Positions 1-10,123 are shown, counted from the first letter of the stretch. The stretch: DNA of 29,462 nt from Sphacelaria rigidula (GCA_964200075.2 CAXNAA020000080.1:1-29462); one strand, 5' to 3'. Notes: generated by a model not told the origin, from the sequence alone. Translations and numbers: made by a program.

Positions 1-1534
1 TGAGCTGCATCCTGCTAAGATTGTTCGGCCCGAAGCCTACTGATTATCTTGCATTGGATGACAGCCTACAATGAGTTGCTTTATTCTGTATCGCCACTTC
101 CAGAGACGGCCACGGCTTATACACTGCCTCATGAGTGTATAGCGACGGGATTTATGCAGTGATGCCGGCGGCGAAATCTGTCCAAGTTTGCGTGAGGGTG
201 TGCGAAGGAAGGAGCCAGTGGACCGTGGACAGGGCATATGTCCATCTACGGCCGAGTGATTTCGGTTGCTGGAGAAAAGCAGCAGCGTCCCAGACATAAC
301 CGCGAGACGTGTGTCGGCCAAAATAGCATTGTAGGCCTCACGAACAGACTCCGCGAACCACTGTGGGGGGCGGCAGTAGATGTGTTCATGCCGGCGGTTT
401 GGTGTCTGAAACAGCTTTGTAATCTTCGCGCCGGCGCGCCGGTGTGCGAAGGGAGTAGATATCTGCCACCCGCAAGACCAGTCTTTTCGAGTTTTTGTCC
501 CGGTTGTGCATGAATGACGATAATGAATATATACTTGGGATATTTTGAAGGGGTGACACGAGCTTGGCCAGCCTAGAAACGGACTTACGCCCTCAAAGCA
601 ATATCTCATCGACACAGACGAGTTGGGTCGTGATCCGCATATCGTATCAATCGTCCAATCATGGGAAAGGTGCCCATCTGCTCAAAAGGTTGGGCTCATA
701 TTTTTTCGTTATAAAATGTCATGTCTAGTAATTCCTATACCATACGGAGATAGCGTCCTTACTAAAATCTATACAAACCCGAACGATGCATTCAGCGGAT
801 GACGACGATTTATGGTGTGGACACTCCCTGGAGCACGGGGAGTCGATAAATACACTTACCTTCACCTCATTCGTCAGATACGGCGCACATAAATTTCCAT
901 TCTGAAATCAATGTATTATGAGCAGAGGCACTAGATGCCTTACATCTGGACATCGCGTCTCAATTTTTCAGAGTTGTAGTACGAAATTTCATTTTTTTTC
1001 GCTTCTTATCGTTTTTTCGTATCTTTAGGGGAGTTTTGAGGAGAAATGAACATTGCTCTCGGACCTCATCTCAATTTTTGAGCTCAATTGTTAGAATTTT
1101 GATTTGAAACTTAGTATGGACGATCACAGAGGTATGCTGAACAAAAAAAATGGGCCTTCAATTTTCTTTTTTTTTGGAGATTCGGGCGTTTTTGTGAAAA
1201 AATGGTATTTACCAAACTATAAGTCCTTAAACCAGTGAAAAACGAATAAAAACCAACCTCACCCACTTTGTTTTGTTAATTATGCCCTAGCGAGAGCCCA
1301 CACAAAGTTTCAATACACAAGCACCAAACGTGGGCCGGGAAGTGGCCTGCAAAATACTGTTCCGAAATTCTACCGTCCCGGTTACTATCATAAACGGCCC
1401 ATTCGCTGGTCAATCTTCAGAGGTGGACCCAAAATTTTGGTAGGGACGATGAATAGAGCATATAAAATAAAATGAAAACTCTGCACACAGAGTTTTTTTT
1501 TTCCATGAGCATACATTTCTTTTTCACCCCTAAG
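1..1534. other. No supported gene; AT-rich noncoding stretch
   Basis: A 192-codon frame is open on the minus strand over 37-615 and a 91-codon frame on the plus strand over 238-513. Neither shows a family motif, and one frame of this length is close to what chance gives in 29 kb. From about 960 to 1500 the sequence is AT-rich with T and A runs and many stops in all frames. I see no RNA gene or regulatory site here. Confidence 0.4.
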
Positions 1535-2002
1535 GCTACTTCTTATGTATCGAAAAGTGAAAGTTGTTGAAAAGTGCTTTTTTGGCCCTTCTCCGTCGTT
1601 TTTGTCCCCCCAAAAGGGCTAGGCGGATGTGGACACCTTGGAATGACTTGCTCTACTCGCTGAGACCGTTCCAGAGCACCTTTGCGTTTTCTGTAGGTCA
1701 CAGTTTCGTTCTTGGCCGAAAATACATTTTCAATAACAAACGGTCAAGTTATCGAAAAACAGTGGGAGAACTGCCATTTTTTTAATAACTCGACCGTTTG
1801 TTATTGAAAATGCATTTTCGGCCAAGAACGAAACTGTGACCTACAGAAAACGCAAAGGTGCTCTGGAACGGTCTCAGCGAGTAGAGCAAGTCATTCCAAG
1901 GTGTCCACATCCGCCTAGCTCTCTTTTGGGGACAAGAACGACGTAGAAGGGCCAAAAAAGCACTTTTCAAAAACTTTTACTTTTCGATACATGAGAAGTA
2001 GC
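1535..2002. mobile_element. Foldback/MITE-like element, copy 1
   Basis: Two arms of about 220 bases (about 1535-1755 and 1782-2002) are near-perfect reverse complements around a spacer of about 25 bases. The outer ends read GCTACTTCTTATGTATCG and, reversed on the right, GCTACTTCTCATGTATCG. The arms share blocks such as GAAAAGTGCTTTTTTGGCCC and CAATAACAAACGGTC. There is no transposase frame, so it would be non-autonomous. The short open frames inside (for example 1564-1785 and 1782-1970) encode nearly the same peptide because they are the two arms, and should not be called genes. A related copy lies at 28713-29080. The superfamily is not identified because target-site duplications are not clear. 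Confidence 0.85.
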
Positions 2003-2249
2003 TGAAGTCCGGGAAAAAAATGAGAATCTGAAGCTGCTCACGTGATGTATCATATTTCCTTGGGTGCAGAAGGTCTTCCTGAAATTTCAAGAGTCGTCGA
2101 ATTGGGCCGTGCGTGCAACATTTTGCGTGACGCTGCTGTATGTATCCGTATAATTCAAGTGATGGGAGACTCCAATTAATTATGGAGGTCACAAGTTCGA
2201 ATCCCGACAGATTCTCTTCTTTTTTTCGTCCGTCGTTGAGGTTATAAAT

Positions 2250-2300
2250 AAATTTAATTAATTAATTAATTAATTGGATGGATGGATGGATGGATGGATG
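2250..2300. repeat. Compound microsatellite (TTAA)n then (GGAT)n
   Basis: Repeated TTAA units run from about 2252 and pass directly into six or so GGAT units ending near 2300. A 16-base unit, GATGGTTGGTCATTTG, then occurs at 2297-2312 and again at 2315-2330. Confidence 0.9.
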
Positions 2301-2330
2301 GTTGGTCATTTGGGGATGGTTGGTCATTTG

Positions 2331-2392
2331 ATTTATTTTTTTGAGCAAGGGAAAGACAATAATTTATTTTTTTGAGCAAGGGAAAGACAATA
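2331..2392. repeat. Perfect 31-base tandem duplication
   Basis: The 31-base segment 2331-2361, which contains GAGCAAGGGAAAGACAAT, is repeated without mismatch and without a gap at 2362-2392. The identity suggests a recent slippage or repair event. Confidence 0.9.
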
Positions 2393-2557
2393 TATGATGC
2401 AGTACATTTTTTTCATTTTTTTCTCATGCAGCGGCGGTGCCGTGTATTACCAGGCTGGTCTGCAATTCACAGTGATATGCTTACATCAGGTTCATTCGGG
2501 AAACTGGGGAAGCTGTGGTGTGAGCAACTTTCAGCAGCTTTTAAGCTGGCCCGGCTC

Positions 2558-2624
2558 GTAGCCGAATGAATGACCGCGTGTGTCGAGTAAGACAATATGC
2601 GCACACACCCGGCCATTCGGCTAC
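2558..2624. repeat. Inverted repeat with GTAGCCGAATG ends
   Basis: The left arm begins GTAGCCGAATG and carries CGCGTGTGT. The right arm carries GCACACACCC and ends GGCCATTCGGCTAC, which mirrors the left. The same terminal block, GTAGCCGAATGGCCGCGTGT, recurs at 4080. It marks the edge of the TAGTGCGGGT repeat family described in the next entries. Confidence 0.7.
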
Positions 2625-2850
2625 AGAAGGTGGTCCTGTATAGTGCGGGTTATGTAATGCGCTTGCCCGGTTTAATGCGGCTGAAATCGCTTGTCACAGA
2701 CGGAACCCGGTTTAGTGCGGGTGCCTCACTACAAGGGGCACCGTCCAGCTTAGTGCGTATTTGGACCATTGTGAGACCTACATAGTGCGGGTCTCCGGCT
2801 GCAAAGGCTGTAAAACACGCATAGTTCACACGTTTCCCCCGTACACTTGA
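2625..2850. repeat. TAGTGCGGGT repeat block, copy 1
   Basis: The motif TAGTGCGGGT, or a close variant, occurs at 2641, near 2672 (as TTTAATGCGG), at 2713, 2751 and 2783. The segment GCCCGGTTTAATGCGGCTGA has a counterpart in the block at 4080-4265 (GCCCGGTTTAGTGCGTGTGA), so the two are copies of one dispersed repeat. No protein family is recognisable. It could be a non-autonomous transposon with subterminal repeats. Confidence 0.65.
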
Positions 2851-3752
2851 GGTTTTGTTCTTCATTCAGCGGGGTACAGTACGAGGGTATGGTGCGGGCA
2901 ACAACCGGCGGCGGTTTACTGCATACACACCCATGGACAGTGTAGGCAGACATAGCTGCGCACACTGTTCAAGTCCTTTTCACGTCGCACTGTGAGCAGA
3001 AAACATACATATACTGTAGTCCTGCGCTGTCTGTACTGTACTTTGTCCGCTTCCCTTTCACGCCCTACTGACTACAGCGGTGTGCACGCTGCAAGAACGG
3101 GCGTCGTGTATACTCAGTAGCTGACGGTATAGAACACCCCCATGCACCCAAAGTTGCAGGCATCCACTTTGTTTAGCCACACGTGGCGCATATGCCCCAC
3201 TAACTCTGCAGTATATTGCACAGCACGTATATAAGCACGATATGGTACTGTCCTACACGGTATTGTACTGTTCAGTACAGTATCAAACCATGCTTATTGT
3301 TGTGATGGTTATATCGCCATCAACGTACAGGATAAACCGCGATCATAATTTTTCGCGTGTTCACCCGAAAAAGTGCTTCACTTTGGTGTTCGAATGGCGA
3401 AAACAGGACTACAGGGTTTTCAAGCTTGTATGTGTTTAAATATATAAGGTTCATACAGTACGTGCACGACGACCATAAGCTAAAGCTACACAGCATGGCT
3501 GTGTGTATACACATTCGCAATCGGTGTATGGGATTTGAAACCAGTCGAGGCTGATGAAGACTTCGATCCGCTTGCCCAAGATATGAAATGGGGGGCAAGA
3601 GGGTGAGTTCTCAACGACTTCTGCTGTCTCTCGACTCTCATCCACCGATACCGTGCCGTATGTGGGACTTGAATAATAGCAGCAAAAAAAGCTGCTCGTA
3701 AATAAGAATATTTTTTTGCCCATTTCAAGGTATTGGTGGGCAAAATGATTAT
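2851..3752. other. Noncoding; TACTGTA-type short palindromes
   Basis: I see no gene. The region is rich in TACTGTA/TACAGTA words. At 3264-3279 TGTACTG and CAGTACA flank TT as a perfect 16-base palindrome. Overlapping frames around 3320-3786 on both strands are all short and carry no motif. Confidence 0.5.
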
Positions 3753-3883
3753 TTATTTCGAACAGTTTCTGGTGTATAAATTTCATTTGCGAGTGTATAT
3801 GGAATTTGCACAGCCTCCGCTGTTCGAAATAAATCCTTTTGGCCTGATTCCAATAATTTGGAATCAGGACTTATTTCGAACAG
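3753..3883. repeat. Nested hairpins with TTATTTCGAACAG ends
   Basis: TTATTTCGAACAG occurs at 3753-3765 and 3871-3883, and its reverse complement CTGTTCGAAATAA at 3820-3832. Inside, 3843-3868 is a perfect hairpin: CCTGATTCCAA, loop TAAT, TTGGAATCAGG. This is the layout of a small foldback element or of one repeat inserted in another. Confidence 0.75.
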
Positions 3884-3979
3884 ATTTGAAAATTCCCGTT
3901 TTCCATAGCACTTGTGCCTCCAAAAACAATCCAGGGAATTTTAATATTGACACAAACTTTCGAGGGCCCCAACATTGAA

Positions 3980-3995
3980 AATCCTCTAGAGGATT
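3980..3995. repeat. Perfect 16-base palindrome AATCCTCTAGAGGATT
   Basis: AATCCTCTAGAGGATT is its own reverse complement. A partial copy, GATCCTCTAGGGGGGATT, follows at 4015-4032. The sequence GTTTGAAAATTCC just before the next repeat also resembles GATTTGAAAATTCC at 3883-3897, so the interval may be one small repeat unit. Confidence 0.6.
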
Positions 3996-4079
3996 ACCTC
4001 GTACGAATACCCAAGATCCTCTAGGGGGGATTTTAAAACGGACGAAACCGAGGATAACGTTTGAAAATTCCTTTACGAG

Positions 4080-4265
4080 GTAGCCGAATGGCCGCGTGTG
4101 ATTGTCAAAAGCGTACATAGTGCGGGACCCGCACTATTGAGGTAATATGTTCACATTATTAGTGCGGGATGCGCACAATAAAGGACAAAAAACATATTGT
4201 GCGGGTGCCCGGTTTAGTGCGTGTGAAATCGCCTGTCCTATACCCGCACTATACAGGGCCACCTA
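4080..4265. repeat. TAGTGCGGGT repeat block, copy 2
   Basis: It starts with GTAGCCGAATGGCCGCGTGT at 4080 and holds the TAGTGCGGGT motif in both orientations: a perfect palindrome TAGTGCGGGACCCGCACTA near 4119-4137, direct copies near 4159, 4196 and 4213, and an inverted copy ACCCGCACTATACAGG near 4242. The right end CTATACAGGGCCACC is the inverse of GGTGGTCCTGTATAG in copy 1. Confidence 0.65.
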
Positions 4266-5634
4266 CTGTACTTCCCGCGGTCAGATCAGTAAGCCGAAAA
4301 TTATATTCAAGCTGTATGTTTTTTCAGATTTAGGGTGTACGCCTTCGAAGCTGGAGGATTAGGCAGATGCCATGGGCTGCGTGTGGATGGTCAGCAATAG
4401 GATGTCGGGTGTGAGCAGGAAGGGTGTTGCCTGCGCGCGCGATCAACCCGTCAAGAGATTGAATTGTAAAAGCAAGTGTATTTGGGTGGAGCATCCCAGG
4501 ACAAAAAGAGAAAGGGGGAATTTTCGTCTGTGGCCGTTGTGATTTCCTCGAACAGCCCATCAGCATGTCCAACTGTGCAGTAATGCACGGTACTGTCTGG
4601 CATTCACGCAGTACGAACATCCTACCCTGTGCTGTCCTCTGCTGATACTGTCTCGCGGTGTATGCAGTGAGAGCACACATCTGCTCCACGCTCAGTTACC
4701 TCAGTCCACAATGTCAGTAAGTTTGTGTGTGTGGCATGTAGACTATAATAGTACCTTTCAGACATTACGACGGTCGTCGCGCCGGTACTGTACTGTCGAG
4801 GGGACACATACGAGTCAGATATGTGAATATGCTACGCCGACTTGAGGCTGAGTCTTGGAGTGATCGAACGAGTGAGGAAGGCCAAGGGCGGCGAACCTCC
4901 TATGCAGCCCATAAGGCGATTTTGGTACGAGGCAAGTTGTTCGATTTATTGAAAGAGTTGATGCCATGAGCACAATCGGACGCGGGTGCCGCCCCTACTA
5001 TTAATACGTGTATACTGCAGACAACACGATGTAGTGTAGGATACTAGCAGTATACAGTACACATTTAACTATGCAACGGAGGATATCACCCCCTCCAACC
5101 GCGGGCGAGCCGCCGCCGTCGCCCCCCTCCAACCAGAAGAGGACATGAGGCGCGGGCATTCTGCATGTAAAAATAGCGAACAATGATAATCTCACGGCCA
5201 AGTCCCAACCTTGAGAAACGAAGAAGCAATGTATCGTCTCGACTGCAGCACGTTCTACATCGTCATGTAGGTGCAGTCATGTTGAATGCAGTCATGTTTA
5301 TCGAGTTGTTCTCCAAGTGATCGTACGCGCATATGTGCAGAGCAAACTTCAGATATGAGTAACCAAACTCAAAAACATAATCTATCTTCCTCACCTTCTC
5401 GGCGAGTAGAGTTCTGTGCCGAGGGGGGTCGTTGGTTGCCAGCCTGGTTACATGTCCTCGTGCTGCAACCTGTGATGCAGTACATTTACTTCCTTTTTTT
5501 TCCTTGCACACTCTGAGGTGATCCTGCCTGCTCTGGTCCGCCGTCAGAAAGATACGCAACCGCTCTCACCGCCATCCGCCCCCGTGTGGGTTGTTTAGTT
5601 TGCGGTGACAGCCCCACTGAAGTGCTAGTGAAGA
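4266..5634. other. No supported gene
   Basis: No exon could be supported. A frame open over 4742-4969 ends in a peptide containing AHKAIL and LFDLLKEL, slightly like a BTB start, but its first ATG (4829) gives only 46 residues. GCAGTCATGTT is repeated at 5271 and 5288. The rest shows no motif or RNA-like structure. Confidence 0.4.
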
Positions 5635-5899
5635 ATGGCGTCTCCCGAGGTATCGGCCGAATATTTGAAGCGATCGAACTTCAAGACGCTGATGGAGTGG
5701 CTAACCGCACGGTGAGATATCGATCCCCACGCCAACAACCATTTGCGCCCGAACCGTACATTTGTATCGCGTATGCTGTACTCGCACTATGGCAAGAAAT
5801 AATGCGACGAAAACATGAGAGCACAGTAGTAATCAAGACATCTCCTCACCTATCCCACCGAAGATCCCAGAAAACATGTCCTCATACACTCAAACCAAG
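5635..5899 (+). CDS. 5' exons of an RIIa/Dpy-30-like docking-domain protein
   Basis: Exon 1 (5635-5711) starts at an ATG in the context AAGAATGGCG and encodes MASPEVSAEYLKRSNFKTL then a helix ending MEWLTA; the donor is GTGAGA. Exon 2 (5838-5899, after an AG) continues in phase with HLLTYPTEDPRKHV and LIHSNQ; the donor is GTAAAG. The order YL, a hydrophobic helix, LL, then PxEDPR is that of the PKA-RII/Dpy-30 dimerisation-docking fold found at the N terminus of axonemal proteins and some adenylate kinases. That role is family knowledge. What is seen is only two helices of about 45 residues. Exon 2 leaves phase 1. It can join the acceptor at 10124, which opens the GAF gene, or an acceptor before 6536 (GTGATGCTCC) that reaches a stop after about 37 codons. 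I favour the first but cannot settle it. Confidence 0.55.
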
Positions 5900-6186
5900 G
5901 TAAAGGGGGTGTTATGGCACGTAAGACGTGCAGAACGCATTTACTGTACGTGGAGGCGTAACTGAATCTTTGTGCGCCAAAAACGTGTGTAGCGCAGTGC
6001 GCATCAAGTGCAGTCTTACAGCAACATATTCTGTTTCTCATGTACCTGCCCCCCACATAACGCGCCCCCGTGTTGTCGTTGTGCTTTTAGTTTCGGGTAG
6101 CCGCCATTGTAACGACAAATCGAAGTGAAGTTTCACTTATACTACTGTAGGCCGCGTAGCTTCAACTTTTGGTTCAACTTTGTTTG

Positions 6187-6208
6187 GTTCAACTTTCAAG
6201 TTGAACCC
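6187..6208. repeat. 22-base hairpin GGTTCAACTT/AAGTTGAACC
   Basis: GGTTCAACTT and AAGTTGAACC flank a TC loop as a perfect 10-base-pair hairpin. Two further direct copies of GGTTCAACTTT lie just before it. Related words (TTTCAACTTGAAC) recur near 7590. Confidence 0.7.
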
Positions 6209-6328
6209 GCACCTCCACCTGACTATATAACTCTCGCCGCAAACGGCATCCGACTTTCATCGCAAATCTCGAACAGTTTTGAATCTTCAACTCTTATGGT
6301 ATAAGTTACGAGTTCCGCGCTTCGGGGT

Positions 6329-6373
6329 GAAGGTTCTTCGAATGAAGGTTCTTCGAATGAAGGTCCTTCGAAA
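6329..6373. repeat. Three tandem copies of GAAGGTTCTTCGAAT
   Basis: The 15-base unit occurs at 6329, 6344 and 6359, the last with one or two changes. In the minus strand it reads as FEEPS repeats, but the surrounding frame has no other sign of coding. Confidence 0.85.
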
Positions 6374-8458
6374 TGAATGTTGAGGTTACATGTTGAATTT
6401 GAGGGGCACTGAATGCCACAGATGGACACTGGTTAAGCGACTGCGATATCGCCAGAAGCAGCCGCTCTGAGTGAACAATGTGAATGGTCAAGGGGGGATA
6501 TGGGACAACGGGATACACGATGCATTGTTATTCAAGGTGATGCTCCAAAGCAGAATGGAGCAGGTCACCGACAACGTGGAGTTGCTGCCGTTGTACCTCC
6601 GCCATCGACATATGTTCCAAAAGAGATTCAGCGCCCCGCGGATTGACTGTAATCCGAGCTTTAACTCGACCCTCGGACTTTTCCAAGCCGGGGCAGCCTC
6701 AGAGCGAACTTAACTCTGAGGAAGCAAGCGTCGCGTCGGAACAGTATCACAGGCTGACAGTCCAGGACACCCCGGAGTTTCCAGGGGACGGGGGGGTGGT
6801 ATTTGACAGAGGGGTGGGGGTCTGTTCGCCAAACAGCCGACGAGCTCATCAAGTCAACAACGTCTTTGGACGTTTCCCACGAAAAAGTACGAGCCAGGAA
6901 CGAGGCCCGGAAGGAGCAAAGTGATCATTTTGACCAATCACGACTATCAAAATGGCCACTTTATTCTCCTACATGGGGGCTACTGTTGGACTGGTTCGCT
7001 GCCTAGCCGTATTCCTCATTTTGATCATGGCAATTCAACCATAGCAGCTACCGGGATGAGCTAATAACGCAAATTGACAATACGATGTGTCAGGTAGATT
7101 GATGTTTTCCTGCACCCTTTCTATGGGGTATGGGGTGGTCTCCAAGTGACTCAGAAACTCAGAAACCCCACCGCATTCTGTTGGTCACTACATTATATCA
7201 CCGTAATTCGGTTTTTCCAGCGCACGATCATCTCTCACCAGCTTTTGAAACCAGTGCACATCCTCGCTCCGAGAACAGTAACACACTCTTATCACGTCAA
7301 TCACTTCAGTTGTACAGGTCTGACTATACGTCTAGCGGCTGAATTGCTTGCATTGAAAATACCCTCGACCCCTCCCCGAATTTCGCAATGCATTCAAAAC
7401 TGAGGAATTGTCCGGTCTTCAGCCGTGGACCACCCGTTGGTTGAATGAAGGCTTTAATTTAAACGGTAAAAGGGCACTTGCAGGTTCGACTTCGGACTGG
7501 AAGGTTTACTTTGAGAGTTGCACCATCAACTGAAGTTTCGATTTTAAAGCTGTAAATAAGGTTTATAACTGCACCGGCGACTTTCAACTTGAACTTTTCG
7601 TTAAATTTACCTATTTGACAACTGCAGCGGAAATCACCGCATATGTGGGAGATATCTCTTTTCAGTGACATATCAGAGACTGATGTCACACATGTATACA
7701 GACCCAGCGCAGGCAGGGACAAGGTAGGAACGTTCCGGGAGGACCAGATCACTGAGGACCCTGTAATGCCGACGTAACTAGACAACTTGGGGTGGTGCCA
7801 GGGAGAGCCTAATATAGGACGGCCCAACATTCCCCAAGGTCTGGGTCGCCCCTGGCACCCACTTCTCGTCTGACCCCACTTCTTGCCTACATATACAAGA
7901 GGAAGTCATCGCCAGCCTCAGAGTTCCTTGGGCATCAAAACGGCAGTCTCCCCCCGTAGGTCTCTGACTACTCTAGCGATACGCCTTCCTTACACATAGG
8001 GATGTATGGTTTTCTATTATGTTGTATTGCGCAGATGCGAACCAATCGCATCGACGGACGTCATACCGACCGAGGTGGAGCGACCAAAAAGAAGTGTGAT
8101 TGGATGGAAACGCGCATGAGAAAAGCGTCTAAAACCTCGATGCCACTGCTTCTGCCCGCACGCTAGTGTACGGTCGTTTGTAATCCGGGTGCTAGCTTAG
8201 TACGGGTTTTAGGTGAAATACTTGATTTTGGTGCGATAGACGAGCTTGATATCCCTGGGTCAACTGGGACCCCTTCGGAGAAGGCAAGTGAGGGTCAGTC
8301 AAAACACGAACAGAGACAGGCACACCAGCCGAAGTAAGGGCTAGGCAAGCACGCGAAAGTGCAATTGACGCAGAAATACCTTCGTCTAGTGCCCCCTTCT
8401 ACCCCGAGCAGGGCGGTGGTGATCGCGTTTACATGAGCGTTCAACCTTCAACCTGAAG

Positions 8459-9154
8459 TTGGGACAATGGCACACCTTGCCGTTGTTGCAATGTGCGCTG
8501 CACCAAAGTTTTGCATACGCTAAGGTACGCGCGATGCAACCATTATGCAGCTTCGTCTCAGACGGTGACCAAAGTGTCCTTGCATTTGAGAACACAACCG
8601 GGGCTCGCTCGGGTGCAAAAACACAGCCCCCCCCGTTATCTGAAGGTGCTTTGGTCGATCTGTTTCGATAACTGGCCTGCGTAAATACAATTATAGAAGA
8701 ACCAGAAAGTTGTGTGGGAATAGCACCGATTGAAGCTTCTCGTCTATTTCCCTTCATATCACTGGCAACAGTCGAAGCCATCGTCCGGACGAAGCATCCG
8801 GAGGGAAACGGTGTGTTAGTGGCAAATCCCGAACTGTTGCGCCATTCATACGGTGTGGTACTGTGTGGTGGTGTTGATTGTTCTTGTTTCAAAGCTGTAC
8901 TGCGGGTCATCCTTGCCCGCAATGATTCCGTCATTGGCATCCGTACAACTCGGCTATTGCTCTCGCCTCGTGCTTCCGGTGGATACTTGATGGCGCCCGC
9001 CAGGTGTATATTGCACCGTCCGGAGGACCCCGTGGCATTCTGCCGGGATCTGCTGAACGTCAATATCGACGCGAGGGGGGGAATAGCGGTGCCGTACGAT
9101 CCTTCATGCGCTCCGCGATTGCTCAAGGTTTGTACACCACGTAATCCAGAGTGA
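8459..9154 (+). pseudogene. Unrecognised ORF broken by one stop codon
   Basis: One plus-strand frame is open from about 8459 to 9154 except for a TAA at 8669-8671. The peptide has protein-like texture: hydrophobic clusters (VLVANPELLRHSYGVVLCGG, CFKAVLRVILARNDSVIG) and a segment NIDARGGIAVPYDP near the end. I do not recognise the family. The opposite strand is also open for 246 codons (8386-9126) without a stop, but that translation is rich in Ser, Thr, Arg and Asn and looks like a shadow. A 52-base intron (GTGCTT...TATAG) could remove the TAA, but the donor is poor. The ORF sits between the docking exons and the GAF exons, so it may be a decayed mobile-element gene lodged in a long intron. 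Which strand is real is not certain. Confidence 0.4.
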
Positions 9155-9228
9155 CAAATGAAATGGAGGCGGTGTGGAAAACGCTAAAGCTATGGACATA
9201 CGGGACAGTGCGACAATCGCCGAGGAAG

Positions 9229-9312
9229 GTGCAGCTCCTAGTTCCCTGGCGAGGATGACTATTGTCGTCTTCGGTCGAAGATGCTCTAGTCATCCTCCAG
9301 AGCTAGGCGCAC
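9229..9312. repeat. Imperfect 84-base hairpin
   Basis: The left arm from GTGCAGCTCCTAG through GAGGATGACT to GTCTTCG pairs with the right arm CGAAGATG ... AGTCATCCTCC ... CTAGGCGCAC around a two-base loop. The arms have several mismatches, so it is either an old foldback or a structured RNA segment. Confidence 0.65.
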
Positions 9313-9679
9313 TTCTCTTCTTTGATATAACACGTTGGGTAGATTAAAGATTGTCCCGTTTATACGTCCAACCTCGTTGCCCCTGATTCTCTAAGATGCC
9401 ACAGCCGACTGTCTAGGGTCACAAGTTCCGACAAATGGAGGCAATACGGATTCTTCGGGCTCCGTCGCCCCATGCCACTGTCGAAGGGCATTTGCGGTAG
9501 TTTTGTGCATGTTGTGACGTAAGTTGGACCTGCACATACGATTGCGACTTCAAAGTAGGATCGATAGTCAGCGACAGCTGAAATGTGTACAGCAATGCAT
9601 TCGCCGTTAAAATTTCTCCCGCAGAAACGGTATCATGGGATGACGGTAATGCCATGGTTGGGGACCTCCTATTCTTAGA

Positions 9680-10035
9680 GATAAGTGGCCGACACCACCG
9701 ATACTGCACGCACCCTTTCCTACGCTTTCGCCCACACTTCCGACACTATGGCCCACACTGTCGGTGGTGTCGCCGATTGAGTCGGGAAGTGTCGCCGACA
9801 ACAGCGATGCGGCCGACACGCCCGAACTTTCGGCGACACCGTCGGGGGAGCAATGTCGGAGGTGCCAGCGGCATCGCCAGAGACGTCGCTCACAGCGTCG
9901 TTTTTTTCGAAGGGTGTCGACCGGAGGTATAGGAACGTGTAGGTCAGACGTGTCGGAGCATGTCGGCCGAAGCGACATAGATTTTCGCGATGAGTCTGAC
10001 TGAAAAATTGACGCATGAAGTGTCGGTGACAGATT
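9680..10035. repeat. Degenerate TGTCGG/CCGACA repeat field
   Basis: TGTCGG, TGTCGC or their complements CCGACA/GCGACA occur more than a dozen times in about 350 bases, in both orientations, with pieces such as GTGTCGCCGA. Open frames on both strands here reflect this composition and are not reliable genes. Confidence 0.6.
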
Positions 10036-10123
10036 AAACATCTGGACCTCGTGTCCTCGTTGGCCTGCGTGGGTGTGTTGTTGGGAAAAAAACAGGAATG
10101 CTACGATGATGCGATTACTTCAG

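Larger units (their letters stand above)
5900..8458. other. Probable intron or intergenic region with small repeats
   Basis: If the docking exons belong to the GAF gene, this is part of a 4.2-kb intron. One candidate extra exon begins at 6536 and encodes a Pro-rich peptide containing PPPSTYVPKEIQ before a TGA. Plus-strand frames over 6643-6924 and the 123-codon minus-strand frame over 7459-7830 have no recognisable motif. Hairpins and tandem repeats are listed separately. Confidence 0.4.

Noticed and set aside
2160-2215. B-box-like GTTCGAATCC followed by a microsatellite, suggesting a SINE tail.
   Set aside because: No A box at the proper distance, and the T stem does not pair.
4742-4969. 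Open frame with AHKAIL and LFDLLKEL resembling the start of a BTB domain.
   Set aside because: Only one short motif matches, the first ATG leaves 46 residues, and no downstream BTB exon follows.
7630-7990. LTR-like block: TGTTGGGCC on the minus strand at about 7828, and a CATATACAAGAGG stretch.
   Set aside because: No second LTR, primer-binding site or gag-pol frame is present, and the ends cannot be defined.
8386-9126. 246-codon minus-strand ORF as a gene.
   Set aside because: Its translation is rich in Ser/Thr/Arg/Asn with no hydrophobic pattern, while the opposite frame is more protein-like; kept only as part of the plus-strand entry.
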